A stretch of DNA of 64,000 bases from an uncultured Oscillospiraceae bacterium (GCA_902489595.1 CABUAS010000001.1:7894-71893); one strand, 5' to 3'. Shown: positions 45,473 to 52,710, counted from the first letter of the stretch. Made by a program: numbers and translations. Notes: generated from the sequence alone by a model not told the origin.

Positions 45473-46021
45473 TTGGCATTTAGATTATCAGACAAACGAT
45501 GTGAAGAAATCAAAGAGATTGTAGTCAACACTTTCGAGGAACTTAATATCCGATGTATTCCTATAAGTGCCTTTGAAATGGCTACAAAACTCGGTGCGGT
45601 GGTTGTCCCTTATTCCTCAAAAACCGAAGAAACACGGCAACTTATGATGGAAAGAAGTGAGGACGGATTTACCATCAAGAAAGATGGCGTGTGGTACATT
45701 TTTTATAATGATGCAAAGGGCTACGGACGTGTCAACAACACCCTCACCCACGAGTGTGGGCATATAGTGTTGGATCACACGGAAGAAAGCGAATTGGCAG
45801 AAGCCGAAGCGAAGTTTTTTGCAAAGTATGCTCTCGCACCGCCCGTCCTCATTCACAAATTAGAGTTAAAGGATGCCTACGAGGTTTACGAGCATTTTGA
45901 CATCAGCCTTGAAGCAGCAGGCTACGCCTTCTCTTACTATCGTAAATGGTTGACTTACGGCAATAAGGATTATACCAATTACGAAATACGATTACTCCAG
46001 CTTTTTAAAGAAGCTGTGTAA
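45473..46021 (+). CDS. ImmA/IrrE-family metallopeptidase
   Basis: 182 residues. The zinc motif HECGH lies in LTHECGHIVLDH (about residue 97-101), with the third ligand likely in the ESELAEAEAKFFAKYALAP helix. Family members cleave the cognate XRE repressor in response to a signal. The start is TTG 45473, supported by GGAGGAC upstream and by being 2 nt after the repressor stop. Confidence 0.9.
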   Translation: MAFRLSDKRCEEIKEIVVNTFEELNIRCIPISAFEMATKLGAVVVPYSSKTEETRQLMMERSEDGFTIKKDGVWYIFYNDAKGYGRVNNTLTHECGHIVLDHTEESELAEAEAKFFAKYALAPPVLIHKLELKDAYEVYEHFDISLEAAGYAFSYYRKWLTYGNKDYTNYEIRLLQLFKEAV

Positions 46022-46053
46022 TAGTAAATTAAGAGAAAGGACGGTGATGTTAT

Positions 46054-46254
46054 ATGATTGTAAAGGTCGTACAAATAGAAAAAGCACTCAGTAAATTGCG
46101 GCAACAATTTACAAAGTGCGTTCTCTTTGGATGCGAGCATCCGATATTCTGTTACAAGTATTATGCCACATCTGAAGAAAAATTGCAAGAACTATTGATG
46201 TTTTTACGAAAAAAATTTGCGATTTTCTGCAAAGAACAGATGAGGAGGGCATAA
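46054..46254 (+). CDS. Small protein of unknown function
   Basis: 66 residues, basic, three Cys (CVLFGCEHPIFCYKYYATSE). RBS AAAGGACGGTG upstream and the next gene starts 5 nt after its stop, so it sits within an operon-like series. No family recognised. Confidence 0.5.
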   Translation: MIVKVVQIEKALSKLRQQFTKCVLFGCEHPIFCYKYYATSEEKLQELLMFLRKKFAIFCKEQMRRA

Positions 46255-46259
46255 TATAT

Positions 46260-46925
46260 ATGTCAAGAAAAAATGGCACTCGAAGTGGGTGCAAAGATGT
46301 TTTTCACGCATTTTTAGTAAAAAATGCGAACTACGATAGTCCACTTGAAATCCCGTGCTTAAAAACAGAAATGCGAAAGCCCAACAAGCTCATTGCGTTT
46401 TCAAAGGCGGTACACAGTACCGAATATGATGCTTGGGTGCATTTTTACGAGGACGATACCGCTTTTGAAAGATTATGGAATAGACCTAACACCTATCTCC
46501 CTATCCTAAAGAAATTCAAAGGGGTTATATCTCCCGATTTTAGTGTCTATCGAGATATGCCGTTGGTAATGCAACAATGGAATATTTATCGTAGCCGTGC
46601 AATCGGTCATTGGTTGCAAGAAAACGGAATACCCGTCATCCCCAATATACGCTTTGGCGATGATCGTACATTTGAATTATCCTGTGCGGGTATAAAAAAG
46701 CACGGGGTAATCGCAGTAGGCTCTCACGGCTGCATAAGGCTACTGAGCGAACGCAAGTATTTTATAAACGGCTTAAAATATGTGGTTGACACATTAGAGC
46801 CAAAAACCATTGTGGTATATGGTGCTACACCGGACGAGGTTTTCGCACAGTATAAAGAAATGGGAATTGAAATACTGCAATTCGACAGCGACTTTATGCA
46901 AAGTCGAAAGGCGGTGAGCGCTTAA
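46260..46925 (+). CDS. DUF4417 domain protein
   Basis: 221 residues. DUF4417 features: KLIAFSKAVHSTEYDAWVHF, GVISPDFSVYRDMPLVMQQW, IPVIPNIRFGDDRTFELSCA and a terminal TIVVYGATPDEVFAQYKEMG. Common in phages and mobile elements; biochemical role unknown. It ends one base into the next gene's ATG (TAATG). Confidence 0.85.
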   Translation: MSRKNGTRSGCKDVFHAFLVKNANYDSPLEIPCLKTEMRKPNKLIAFSKAVHSTEYDAWVHFYEDDTAFERLWNRPNTYLPILKKFKGVISPDFSVYRDMPLVMQQWNIYRSRAIGHWLQENGIPVIPNIRFGDDRTFELSCAGIKKHGVIAVGSHGCIRLLSERKYFINGLKYVVDTLEPKTIVVYGATPDEVFAQYKEMGIEILQFDSDFMQSRKAVSA

Positions 46926-47365
46926 TGGGTGCAGGCTTTCACGGTGGTTTTGGCGGCACTCACGGTGCAGGCGAAAACCACAAAGATTACATTGAAAATA
47001 CTCTGCCCAAGAGTTCACCTATTAAAATTCCGTACTCTGCCACAGTAAAAGAAGAACAGAAAAACGGATACGACCAAGTTAAATATACTTGGAAAAAGGG
47101 TGATTATTCTTATACAAGCCGTTGGCACACCCGCACACCTAATGCACCAAAAGAGCAAGGAAATTCGTGGGTTGTTGAGCGTAAAAAATCAGGTGTTGGT
47201 TACGGCAAAAATGCACGCCCAAAGCAAGAAGAAGTTTTGGTAGGAAAAAACAAGTGGATATCAAAGCAAGATTGGAAAAATGCAATAATGGCACGTAAAA
47301 AAGGCACATTAACACAACAACAAAAGGAGTGGTTGGATAATGGACACTGGAAAGACAATAGATAA
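46925..47365 (+). CDS. Putative small toxin-like protein (polymorphic-toxin style domain)
   Basis: 146 residues. A Gly-rich opening GAGFHGGFGGTHGAG is a style I associate with the junction before polymorphic toxin domains; the following domain (GYDQVKYTWKKGDYSYTSRW, HTRTPNAPKEQGNSWVVERK, ending KEWLDNGHWKDNR) is basic with conserved-looking Trp and His. No signal peptide or secretion domain, so it may be a displaced toxin cassette or an unrelated element protein. It overlaps the next, acidic gene by 26 nt, a toxin-immunity arrangement. The function is inferred. Confidence 0.5.
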   Translation: MGAGFHGGFGGTHGAGENHKDYIENTLPKSSPIKIPYSATVKEEQKNGYDQVKYTWKKGDYSYTSRWHTRTPNAPKEQGNSWVVERKKSGVGYGKNARPKQEEVLVGKNKWISKQDWKNAIMARKKGTLTQQQKEWLDNGHWKDNR

Positions 47366-47723
47366 TTTCAAATTCTATGAGGGATTTGAAGGTGAACCCG
47401 AAATTGTAATCAAAGCCGAAAACTCGGATATGCAAATCTTACATATATGGGATGGATACTTTGATGATATATTGAGAGAACCCAAGCTTGACGGAAACGG
47501 GTGGCAAGGGTTTACAAGAGATTATCATCAATGCGAGGGTGCGTTCGGGGATGATTCCGAAGCAATCATAACAGATATAAACGAATACCTCTCTGACCTA
47601 AAATCATACCAAAATCGTCATTTTGATTATGACGATACAAAAGAAGTGTATGATTTACTGTGTTCTTGGTTAGATAATGCAATAAAAAATGGGTTTGAAA
47701 GAATATCTATAAAAGTAGTCTAA
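47340..47723 (+). CDS. Acidic protein, possible immunity partner
   Basis: 127 residues, strongly acidic (FEGEPEIVIKAENSDMQILH, GDDSEAIITDINEYLSDLKS), rich in aromatic residues. It starts inside the 3' end of the toxin-like gene with AAGGAG about 12 nt upstream. Acidity, overlap and order are typical of immunity proteins. No family recognised. Confidence 0.45.
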   Translation: MDTGKTIDNFKFYEGFEGEPEIVIKAENSDMQILHIWDGYFDDILREPKLDGNGWQGFTRDYHQCEGAFGDDSEAIITDINEYLSDLKSYQNRHFDYDDTKEVYDLLCSWLDNAIKNGFERISIKVV

Positions 47724-47731
47724 TCTATTTC

Positions 47732-47766
47732 ACGGCAGAGACTTGTTCTCTGCCGTGTTTTCATTT
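47732..47766 (+). terminator. Terminator after the immunity-like gene
   Basis: ACGGCAGAGA/TCTCTGCCGT stem (47732-47756) followed by GTTTTCATTTT. Confidence 0.8.
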
Positions 47767-47782
47767 TGGCGGGTATTAGGGT

Positions 47783-47961
47783 GTTCCCTAACGAGTGGTA
47801 TTTGGTAGTGTGACTACCCAAATACACTGCTCGCTAAGACGGGACGGCTTACGAGCAAAGCACCGTTTGTGGAAAACCTATCCACAAATGGTCTGCTCGC
47901 TAAGATAGTGCAGATTATTACCGCACGTGGCTTTTGGGAACAAAAGACGATGCTTGCTATG
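47783..47961 (+). repeat. Conserved non-coding module, copy B
   Basis: Plus-strand TTCCCTAACGAGT (about 47784), GGTCTGCTCGCTAAGA (from 47888) and ACAAAAGACGATGCTTGCT (from 47940). It matches copy A (37140-37265) in block order but opposite orientation, with different spacing sequence. Copy B also contains two CTGCTCGCTAAGA occurrences and an inverted GTGGAAAACCTATCCAC. I see no gene in 47767-47993. Confidence 0.7.
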
Positions 47962-47993
47962 CTCATACCGCCAATGGCGGCAAAGCAAAAAAG

Positions 47994-48036
47994 AAGGCAC
48001 AACCAACGGATTTTCGTCCGAAGGCTGTGCCTTTTT
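47994..48036 (+). terminator. Terminator-like hairpin next to the TnpV operon end
   Basis: AAGGCACA/TGTGCCTT outer stem with an inner ACGGA/TCCG(A) pairing and a following T-run. It may end copy-B transcripts, or the convergent TnpV operon from the other side. Confidence 0.6.
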
Positions 48037-48043
48037 CATTGTT

Positions 48044-48217
48044 CTATACGTATTTTACACGCACATTTTTGAGTTTTGACCGCATAATTTTTAGCAAAAC
48101 TTCGTCAACGCCGTCCGTGTATTTACCCGCCGATATAAGCGCGTTTTTCTTTGCGATAAGGCTCTCAATTATCAAATTTCTTTCTTCGGGGGTGATGTAA
48201 ATGTAAAACTTTTTCAA
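48044..48217 (-). CDS. Small TnpV-associated protein
   Basis: 57 residues: KKFYIYITPEERNLIIESLI, then AKKNALISAGKYTDGVDEVL and a basic end. The start is TTG at 48217, overlapping the TnpV stop (TTGA), a coupled arrangement. I recall similar short proteins following TnpV in clostridial elements; function unknown. Easily missed because of its size and TTG start. Confidence 0.65.
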   Translation of the reverse strand: MKKFYIYITPEERNLIIESLIAKKNALISAGKYTDGVDEVLLKIMRSKLKNVRVKYV

Positions 48218-48582
48218 GCGTAAACCACCTCTGCGTTGACAATTTCGGTGGCTCGGTTACGGATATTGTTCATCTTCTGCACCCACTCCATCGGTGCGGC
48301 GGCTTTCAATTTTTCCGTAACACCCTCGTTTTCAGCAAGGGATTTTACAATGTCCTCAAACATTCTCTCGGCTCGTTTGTCGAGATTGGAAAGGTGGCTT
48401 GTCAATTTGCAACTTGTCAGCAGATTGATGTAAAACACCTTCCTGTGCTGCTTAATGTAGCGTAGATGCCGCTGTCCCCATACCCCTATTTCCGTTTCTT
48501 CTTCGGTGGGCAAAACGAGGTTGGGTAGGTAGTAATCGCCCTGCTTTGTGTAAGTGCCGCCCATTTTTTCGTACTGTGTCAT
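48214..48582 (-). CDS. tnpV: TnpV family transposon protein
   Basis: 122 residues: MTQYEKMGGTYTKQGDYYLP, then NLVLPTEEETEIGVWGQRHL and RYIKQHRKVFYINLLTSCKL are characteristic of TnpV, an accessory protein of unknown role in Tn4451-type elements mobilised by large serine recombinases. RBS GGAGGTC. It lies at the element end opposite the recombinase, next to attL; in the circular form the two would be adjacent. Confidence 0.88.
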   Translation of the reverse strand: MTQYEKMGGTYTKQGDYYLPNLVLPTEEETEIGVWGQRHLRYIKQHRKVFYINLLTSCKLTSHLSNLDKRAERMFEDIVKSLAENEGVTEKLKAAAPMEWVQKMNNIRNRATEIVNAEVVYA

Positions 48583-48603
48583 TTTTTCTGACCTCCGTAT
48601 AAT

Positions 48604-48780
48604 TTATTTTCCGATGCAACGTTCAGCGAACTGAAGCATTGCATAACAGAACTTTTCATACGGTGTCAATGATGTATGTAACGGGTCACCCTCTTTAATT
48701 CTGAATGAACGCCTGATTTCCTTTGGAATAACAATTCTTCCGAGATCATCAATACGTCTTACAATTCCTGTTGCCTTCAT
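48604..48780 (-). pseudogene. spoVT: spoVT 5' part (codons 1-31) with the recombinase's native C-terminal tail
   Basis: 58 codons from ATG 48780 (RBS AAGGGAG): MKATGIVRRIDDLGRIVIPK, EIRRSFRIKEG are the SpoVT AbrB-type DNA-binding start; after the crossover at D32 the frame continues with PLHTSLTPYEKFCYAMLQF and AERCIGK, which belongs to the element. The truncated AbrB half lacks the second half of the swapped hairpin and the whole GAF domain, so it is probably inactive. Its promoter side is intact. Confidence 0.95.
48662..48704 (-). other. Attachment site attL (spoVT-5'/element junction)
   Basis: Read on the minus strand: spoVT sequence AATTAAAGAGGGT, then GACCCG (48682-48687; GA at 48686-48687), TT, and the element arm ACATACATCATTGACACC (48662-48679). 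This arm is the inverted repeat of the attR arm with two mismatches. Joining both arms gives a 50-bp attP whose dyad centre is the GA step. Confidence 0.9.
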
Positions 48781-48816
48781 TGTAATTTCTCCCTTAAAAT
48801 GTATTTTGCTCTGTAA

Positions 48817-48846
48817 TATTTTGCACATTATTTACTGTAAAATACA
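48817..48846 (-). promoter_or_regulatory. Possible sigma-G-type promoter of spoVT
   Basis: Minus-strand TGTAT (48842-48846), 18-bp spacer, CAAAATA (48817-48823), 37 bp before the spoVT ATG. It resembles the forespore sigma-F/sigma-G pattern only loosely. B. subtilis spoVT is sigma-G dependent, which makes the match plausible. Confidence 0.35.
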
Positions 48847-48946
48847 AATTAAGTTGAGGAATTTTTAACCAAAATCAGCAAAAAACTTTATTTTAAATTA
48901 CTCTTATGATAGAATATAAAAAATAAATGCACAAAGGATAATTTTA

Positions 48947-49606
48947 ATGAGTTATAAATATGAACTTCACTGCCACACAGGCTGTGTTTCACGGTGCGGC
49001 AGAGTGGAACCTGAAAGAATTGTTGAACTTTATAAACAGCACGGCTACAGCGGAATTGTTGTTACCGACCATTACAGCCCGATGACCTTTACGCCGAACT
49101 GGTCGCCCGAAAAGCAGATTGATTTTTATCTTGAAGGCTACAGGCGTATGAAAAAGGCCGCAGGAAGTGATTTCACGGTACTTCTCGGTATGGAACTGCG
49201 TCATTATGCTTCTGCCGACGATTATCTGATTTACGGCGTTACGGAGGATTTTTTATATAATGCAGGCAATCTTATGATGTGCGGTGTGCCCAAAATGAAA
49301 AAATTCTGCGAAGAAAACGGATTTCTGCTTATGAATGCTCACCCGTTTCGCCCGTTTCGCACAAGATGCAACCCGAAATACCTTGACGGTATAGAGGTAT
49401 ATAACGGAAAAACGCCTAAAAAAGAGAACGATAAAGCATTTGAATGGGCAAAGAAAAACAATAAAATTATGGTGTCGGGCTCTGATTTTCACACCGAAAA
49501 GCACACGGCAAGAGGCGGCATAATCACCAAAGAACCCATAAAAAGCAACAGCGATTTATTAACAATACTTAAAAAAGGCGATTTTACACTTGTAAAAACA
49601 GAATAA
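48947..49606 (+). CDS. PHP-domain phosphoesterase
   Basis: 219 residues. Metal motifs HCHTGCVSRCG (residues 8-18), GIVVTDHYSPM, MNAHPFRPF and SGSDFHTEKH define a PHP domain. The family includes histidinol phosphatases and nucleotide or RNA phosphatases; the substrate is not evident. Divergent from the spoVT 5' part. It is not the CpsB/YwqE capsule phosphatase, which has different motifs and location. Confidence 0.88.
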   Translation: MSYKYELHCHTGCVSRCGRVEPERIVELYKQHGYSGIVVTDHYSPMTFTPNWSPEKQIDFYLEGYRRMKKAAGSDFTVLLGMELRHYASADDYLIYGVTEDFLYNAGNLMMCGVPKMKKFCEENGFLLMNAHPFRPFRTRCNPKYLDGIEVYNGKTPKKENDKAFEWAKKNNKIMVSGSDFHTEKHTARGGIITKEPIKSNSDLLTILKKGDFTLVKTE

Positions 49607-49690
49607 ATAATATATAATTTTAAATTCAAAATAATAAAATTTCCACTTATACAAGGGGCATAACACAAACTAAATGAGAGGACAATGGCA

Positions 49691-50524
49691 ATGTATAAAA
49701 TTCTTAAAAAGGAAAAACTCAACGATGCGGTTACCAGAATGGTAGTTGAGGCTCCTTTTGCTGCAAAAAAGGCAGAGCCGGGTCAGTTCATCATTCTTCG
49801 TGTTGATGAAAACGGCGAAAGGATTCCTTTAACCATTTCTGATTTCGACAGGGAAAAAGGCACGGTAACAATCATTTTTCAGATTGTAGGTGCAGAAACA
49901 TCACGCCTTAATATGAAAGAAGAAGGCGATTATATTCACGATTTTGCAGGACCTTTGGGCAACCCCACAAAAACAGACGGCTATAAAAAAGTAGCAGTTA
50001 TAGGCGGCGGCGTAGGCTCTGCGATTGCATTTCCCGTTGTTAAAAAGTTTTATAAAAACGGCACTGAAGTGCACACAATCTGCGGTTTCAGAAATAAAGA
50101 TTTGGTTATTCTTGAAGATGAATTCAAAGAAAATTCAAGTAAATATGTGCTTGTATCCGACGACGGCTCAACAGGTACAAAAGGCTTTGTAACAGACGCT
50201 CTTAAATCGCTTATCGACAGCGGTGAAAATTACGACCTTGTAATTGCAATCGGACCTTTGCCGATGATGAAATTCGTTTCAAAACTCACAAAAGAATACG
50301 GCATTAAAACAATCGTTTCAATGAACCCGATTATGATTGACGGCACGGGAATGTGCGGCGGATGCCGTTTAACGGTAGGCGGGGAAACAAAATTTGCCTG
50401 TGTTGACGGCCCTGAATTTGACGGTCACCTTGTTGATTTTGACGAGGCTATAGAGCGAGGCGCTATGTATAAAAATTTTGAGCGGGAGTCAAACTGCAAT
50501 CTTCTGAATAAGGAGGTGCAGTGA
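49691..50524 (+). CDS. NfnA-like ferredoxin-NADP+ reductase subunit alpha
   Basis: 277 residues. FAD-binding (FIILRVDENGERIPLTISDF), NAD-binding (VAVIGGGVGSAIAFPVVK), and a C-terminal [2Fe-2S] site GTGMCGGCRLTVGGETKFAC. With the next gene it forms the NADH-dependent reduced ferredoxin:NADP+ oxidoreductase that balances electron pools by bifurcation in anaerobes. ATG 49691 is favoured because AGAGG lies 9 nt upstream; ATG 49685 is too close. Confidence 0.9.
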   Translation: MYKILKKEKLNDAVTRMVVEAPFAAKKAEPGQFIILRVDENGERIPLTISDFDREKGTVTIIFQIVGAETSRLNMKEEGDYIHDFAGPLGNPTKTDGYKKVAVIGGGVGSAIAFPVVKKFYKNGTEVHTICGFRNKDLVILEDEFKENSSKYVLVSDDGSTGTKGFVTDALKSLIDSGENYDLVIAIGPLPMMKFVSKLTKEYGIKTIVSMNPIMIDGTGMCGGCRLTVGGETKFACVDGPEFDGHLVDFDEAIERGAMYKNFERESNCNLLNKEVQ

Positions 50525-50525
50525 T

Positions 50526-51896
50526 ATGGATATAATGAAAAAACATCCGATGCCTGTGCAGGACCCTCTTGTAAGAAATAAAAACTTTAAGGAAGTTGCA
50601 CTCGGCTATGATGAAAAAACAGCAGTGGAAGAGGCAAAAAGATGCCTGAACTGCAAACACAGACCCTGTGTGACTGGCTGCCCCGTAAATATTGTAATTC
50701 CCGAATTTATTAAATACGTTGCCGAAGGTGAATTTGAAAAGGCTTATCAGGTAATCAGCGCATCATCTGCATTGCCTGCTGTCTGCGGCAGAGTATGTCC
50801 GCAGGAGCGCCAGTGTGAATCAAAATGTGTAAGAGGAATTAAAGGCGAGCCTGTGGCAATCGGCAGACTTGAAAGATTTGTTGCCGATTATCATAATAGC
50901 CACGCAGACGACAAAGTAAATATACCTGAGAAAAACGGCAAAAAAGTTGCTGTAATCGGTTCAGGTCCCAGTTCGCTTACCTGCGCAGGCGACTGTGCAA
51001 AAATGGGTTATGACGTTACTGTGTTTGAAGCACTGCATATTGCAGGCGGTGTGCTTGTTTACGGTATTCCCGAGTTCAGACTGCCTAAAAGCATTGTAAA
51101 AACAGAGGTTGACAACCTTAAAGCGCTGGGCGTTGATTTCAAAACAAATGTTATTATCGGAAAAAGCATTGAAATTGACGACATTATGAAAGAATATGAC
51201 GCAGTGTTTATCGGCTCGGGCGCAGGTCTGCCCCGTTTTATGGGCATTGAGGGTGAAAACCTTAAAGGCGTTTATTCAGCCAATGAATTTTTAACAAGAA
51301 TTAACCTTATGAAAGCGTATAAAGAGGACAGCAGAACGCCTATTCAGCACGCAAAAGCCGTTGCCGTAGTCGGCGGCGGCAACGTTGCTATGGACGCAGC
51401 AAGATGCGCAATACGCCTCGGCGCTGAAAAAGTTTACATCATCTACCGCCGCTCGCTTGATGAACTGCCTGCAAGAGCAGAAGAAGTTGAGCACGCTATG
51501 GAAGAACAGATTGAGTTTAAAACGCTGACTAATCCAACAAAAATTATCGGTGATGAAAACAATAATGTGTGCGCAATAGAATGTATTTCAATGGAACTCG
51601 GCGAACCAGACGAATCGGGCAGAAGACGCCCCGTTGTTATCAAGGGCAGTGAACATTTGATTGATGTTGACTGCGTGATTATGGCACTCGGCACATCACC
51701 TAATCCGCTTATCAAGAGCACCACAAAGGGACTCGAGGTTGACAAACGAGGCTGTATTGTTGCAGACGAAATGGGCAGAACGTCACTTAAAGGCGTATTT
51801 GCAGGCGGCGACAGCGTAACAGGCGCTGCAACCATTATTAAGGCAATGGGAGCAGGCAAAAACGCCGCAAAGGCTATTGATGAATATCTGAAATAA
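50526..51896 (+). CDS. NfnB-like / NADPH-dependent glutamate synthase-type flavoprotein
   Basis: 456 residues. N-terminal iron-sulfur region CLNCKHRPCVTGCP and CGRVCPQERQCESKC, then two dinucleotide folds: VAVIGSGPSSLTCAGDCAKM and AVAVVGGGNVAMDAARCAIR, and GVFAGGDSVTGAATIIKAMG for FAD. Often annotated GltA; pairing with NfnA one base upstream favours NfnB. RBS GGAGGTG lies inside the nfnA end. Confidence 0.92.
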   Translation: MDIMKKHPMPVQDPLVRNKNFKEVALGYDEKTAVEEAKRCLNCKHRPCVTGCPVNIVIPEFIKYVAEGEFEKAYQVISASSALPAVCGRVCPQERQCESKCVRGIKGEPVAIGRLERFVADYHNSHADDKVNIPEKNGKKVAVIGSGPSSLTCAGDCAKMGYDVTVFEALHIAGGVLVYGIPEFRLPKSIVKTEVDNLKALGVDFKTNVIIGKSIEIDDIMKEYDAVFIGSGAGLPRFMGIEGENLKGVYSANEFLTRINLMKAYKEDSRTPIQHAKAVAVVGGGNVAMDAARCAIRLGAEKVYIIYRRSLDELPARAEEVEHAMEEQIEFKTLTNPTKIIGDENNNVCAIECISMELGEPDESGRRRPVVIKGSEHLIDVDCVIMALGTSPNPLIKSTTKGLEVDKRGCIVADEMGRTSLKGVFAGGDSVTGAATIIKAMGAGKNAAKAIDEYLK

Positions 51897-51911
51897 ATAA
51901 CAGCATATAAT

Positions 51912-51947
51912 AAAAAAGGCAGGATTTTAATATTCCTGCCTTTTTTT
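51912..51947 (+). terminator. Terminator of nfnAB
   Basis: AAAAAAGGCAGGA/TCCTGCCTTTTTT stem-loop with a T-tract. It is symmetrical enough to act in both directions, facing the convergent M23 gene. Confidence 0.88.
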
Positions 51948-51954
51948 ATGCTGT

Positions 51955-51999
51955 CAGACGGGTCGATTGGGCAGGACCCCTACAGAGCTGAACACACGC
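51955..51999. repeat. CCCTAC-ending intergenic repeat fragment
   Basis: CAGACGGGTCGATTGGGCAG followed by GACCCCTACAGAG resembles the ends of the modular repeats at 56240, 58204 and 59944, with a degenerate palindrome. Confidence 0.4.
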
Positions 52000-52011
52000 C
52001 ACTGCGGATTT

Positions 52012-52710
52012 TCATTCTGTTTTACCCATTACATTAAGCGGATTTACCGACTTGCCCTCAAGCTTTGTTTCAAAATGAAGGTGAGCCTCCTCCGCCCCTT
52101 CACACGGAACTTTGCCGAGCGTGCCGATAACTCCTCCGATTGCAACATTGTCGCCTGCCGAAACGCTTGCGCTGTCAAGACCGCAGTATTTAGCAACAAG
52201 CTGACCGCCGTGGTCAATTTCAACAACAATGCCATATCGTGCATCACTGTAAACATCGAGCACAATGCCGTCATTAACGGCAAGAACTTCAGTACCTTCT
52301 TCTGCCTTGAAATCGACAGCAGGATGGCTTCTGTAATCCTTCATTGTTTTGTTGAAAACAAGCTCTTCGGAATAGCCGAAAAGCACTGCCTCACTAACCG
52401 GATACTGATAAAAGCTCTTGTACGGCGTGTTAGTATCAGTCAGCGGCATAGACGTACTTTCAGTCGTTGCCTCGGTCTGCACCTGAGTAGTCGGTGCCGT
52501 TGTTTCTGCCGTTGTATCTTCAACGGTAACACTGCGCTGAACCGCCGTTGTATCAACCACAGTTGTAGGCTCATTTACCGTATCATTTTTATTTGAACCC
52601 GTTGTAGTAAAATAAACGATTGCACCGAGCGCAATAACAGACACACAGATAACCGAAAATAAAGCCTTTAAATTTTTATTATCCTTTTTTGAATTAGAAT
52701 TTGATGACAT
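52012..52710 (-). CDS. SpoIIQ-like M23 (LytM) domain membrane protein
   Basis: 232 residues: cytoplasmic N-terminus, transmembrane helix (about 17-38), Thr/Glu-rich linker (to about 95), then a LytM domain with HPAVDF (His and Asp zinc ligands) and HLHFE near the end. Both ligand motifs are intact, so it may be an active peptidoglycan endopeptidase; clostridial SpoIIQ proteins keep zinc ligands while Bacillus ones do not. ATG 52710; its RBS GAGGTG lies within the mfd terminator hairpin. Last gene of the operon. Confidence 0.8.
   Translation of the reverse strand: MSSNSNSKKDNKNLKALFSVICVSVIALGAIVYFTTTGSNKNDTVNEPTTVVDTTAVQRSVTVEDTTAETTAPTTQVQTEATTESTSMPLTDTNTPYKSFYQYPVSEAVLFGYSEELVFNKTMKDYRSHPAVDFKAEEGTEVLAVNDGIVLDVYSDARYGIVVEIDHGGQLVAKYCGLDSASVSAGDNVAIGGVIGTLGKVPCEGAEEAHLHFETKLEGKSVNPLNVMGKTE

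Larger units (their letters stand above)
33441..48685. mobile_element. 15.2-kb integrative element inserted in spoVT
   Basis: Bounded by two hybrid att sites that share GACCCG. It encodes a large serine recombinase, TnpV, a RepA_N remnant, XRE/ImmA regulators, a complete-looking type III restriction-modification operon, an AAA/DUF4143 ATPase, DUF6680, SLOG and DUF4417 proteins and a possible toxin/immunity pair. No relaxase or conjugation genes are present, so it looks like a transposon or mobilisable element rather than a self-transmissible ICE. Coding sequence here appears less adenine-biased than the flanking polysaccharide genes. Excision would regenerate spoVT exactly. Confidence 0.93.

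Noticed and set aside
47869..48200. Plus-strand frames through module B
   Set aside because: They cross the conserved non-coding blocks and a terminator, and the last part is antisense to the TnpV-associated gene.
48947..49606. PHP protein as the phosphatase of the capsule tyrosine kinase (CpsB/YwqE)
   Set aside because: It is 43 kb away, shorter, and its motif set fits a general PHP phosphoesterase.
51967..52596. 209-codon plus-strand open frame
   Set aside because: Exact antisense of the M23 peptidase gene, with Cys/Arg-rich shadow composition.
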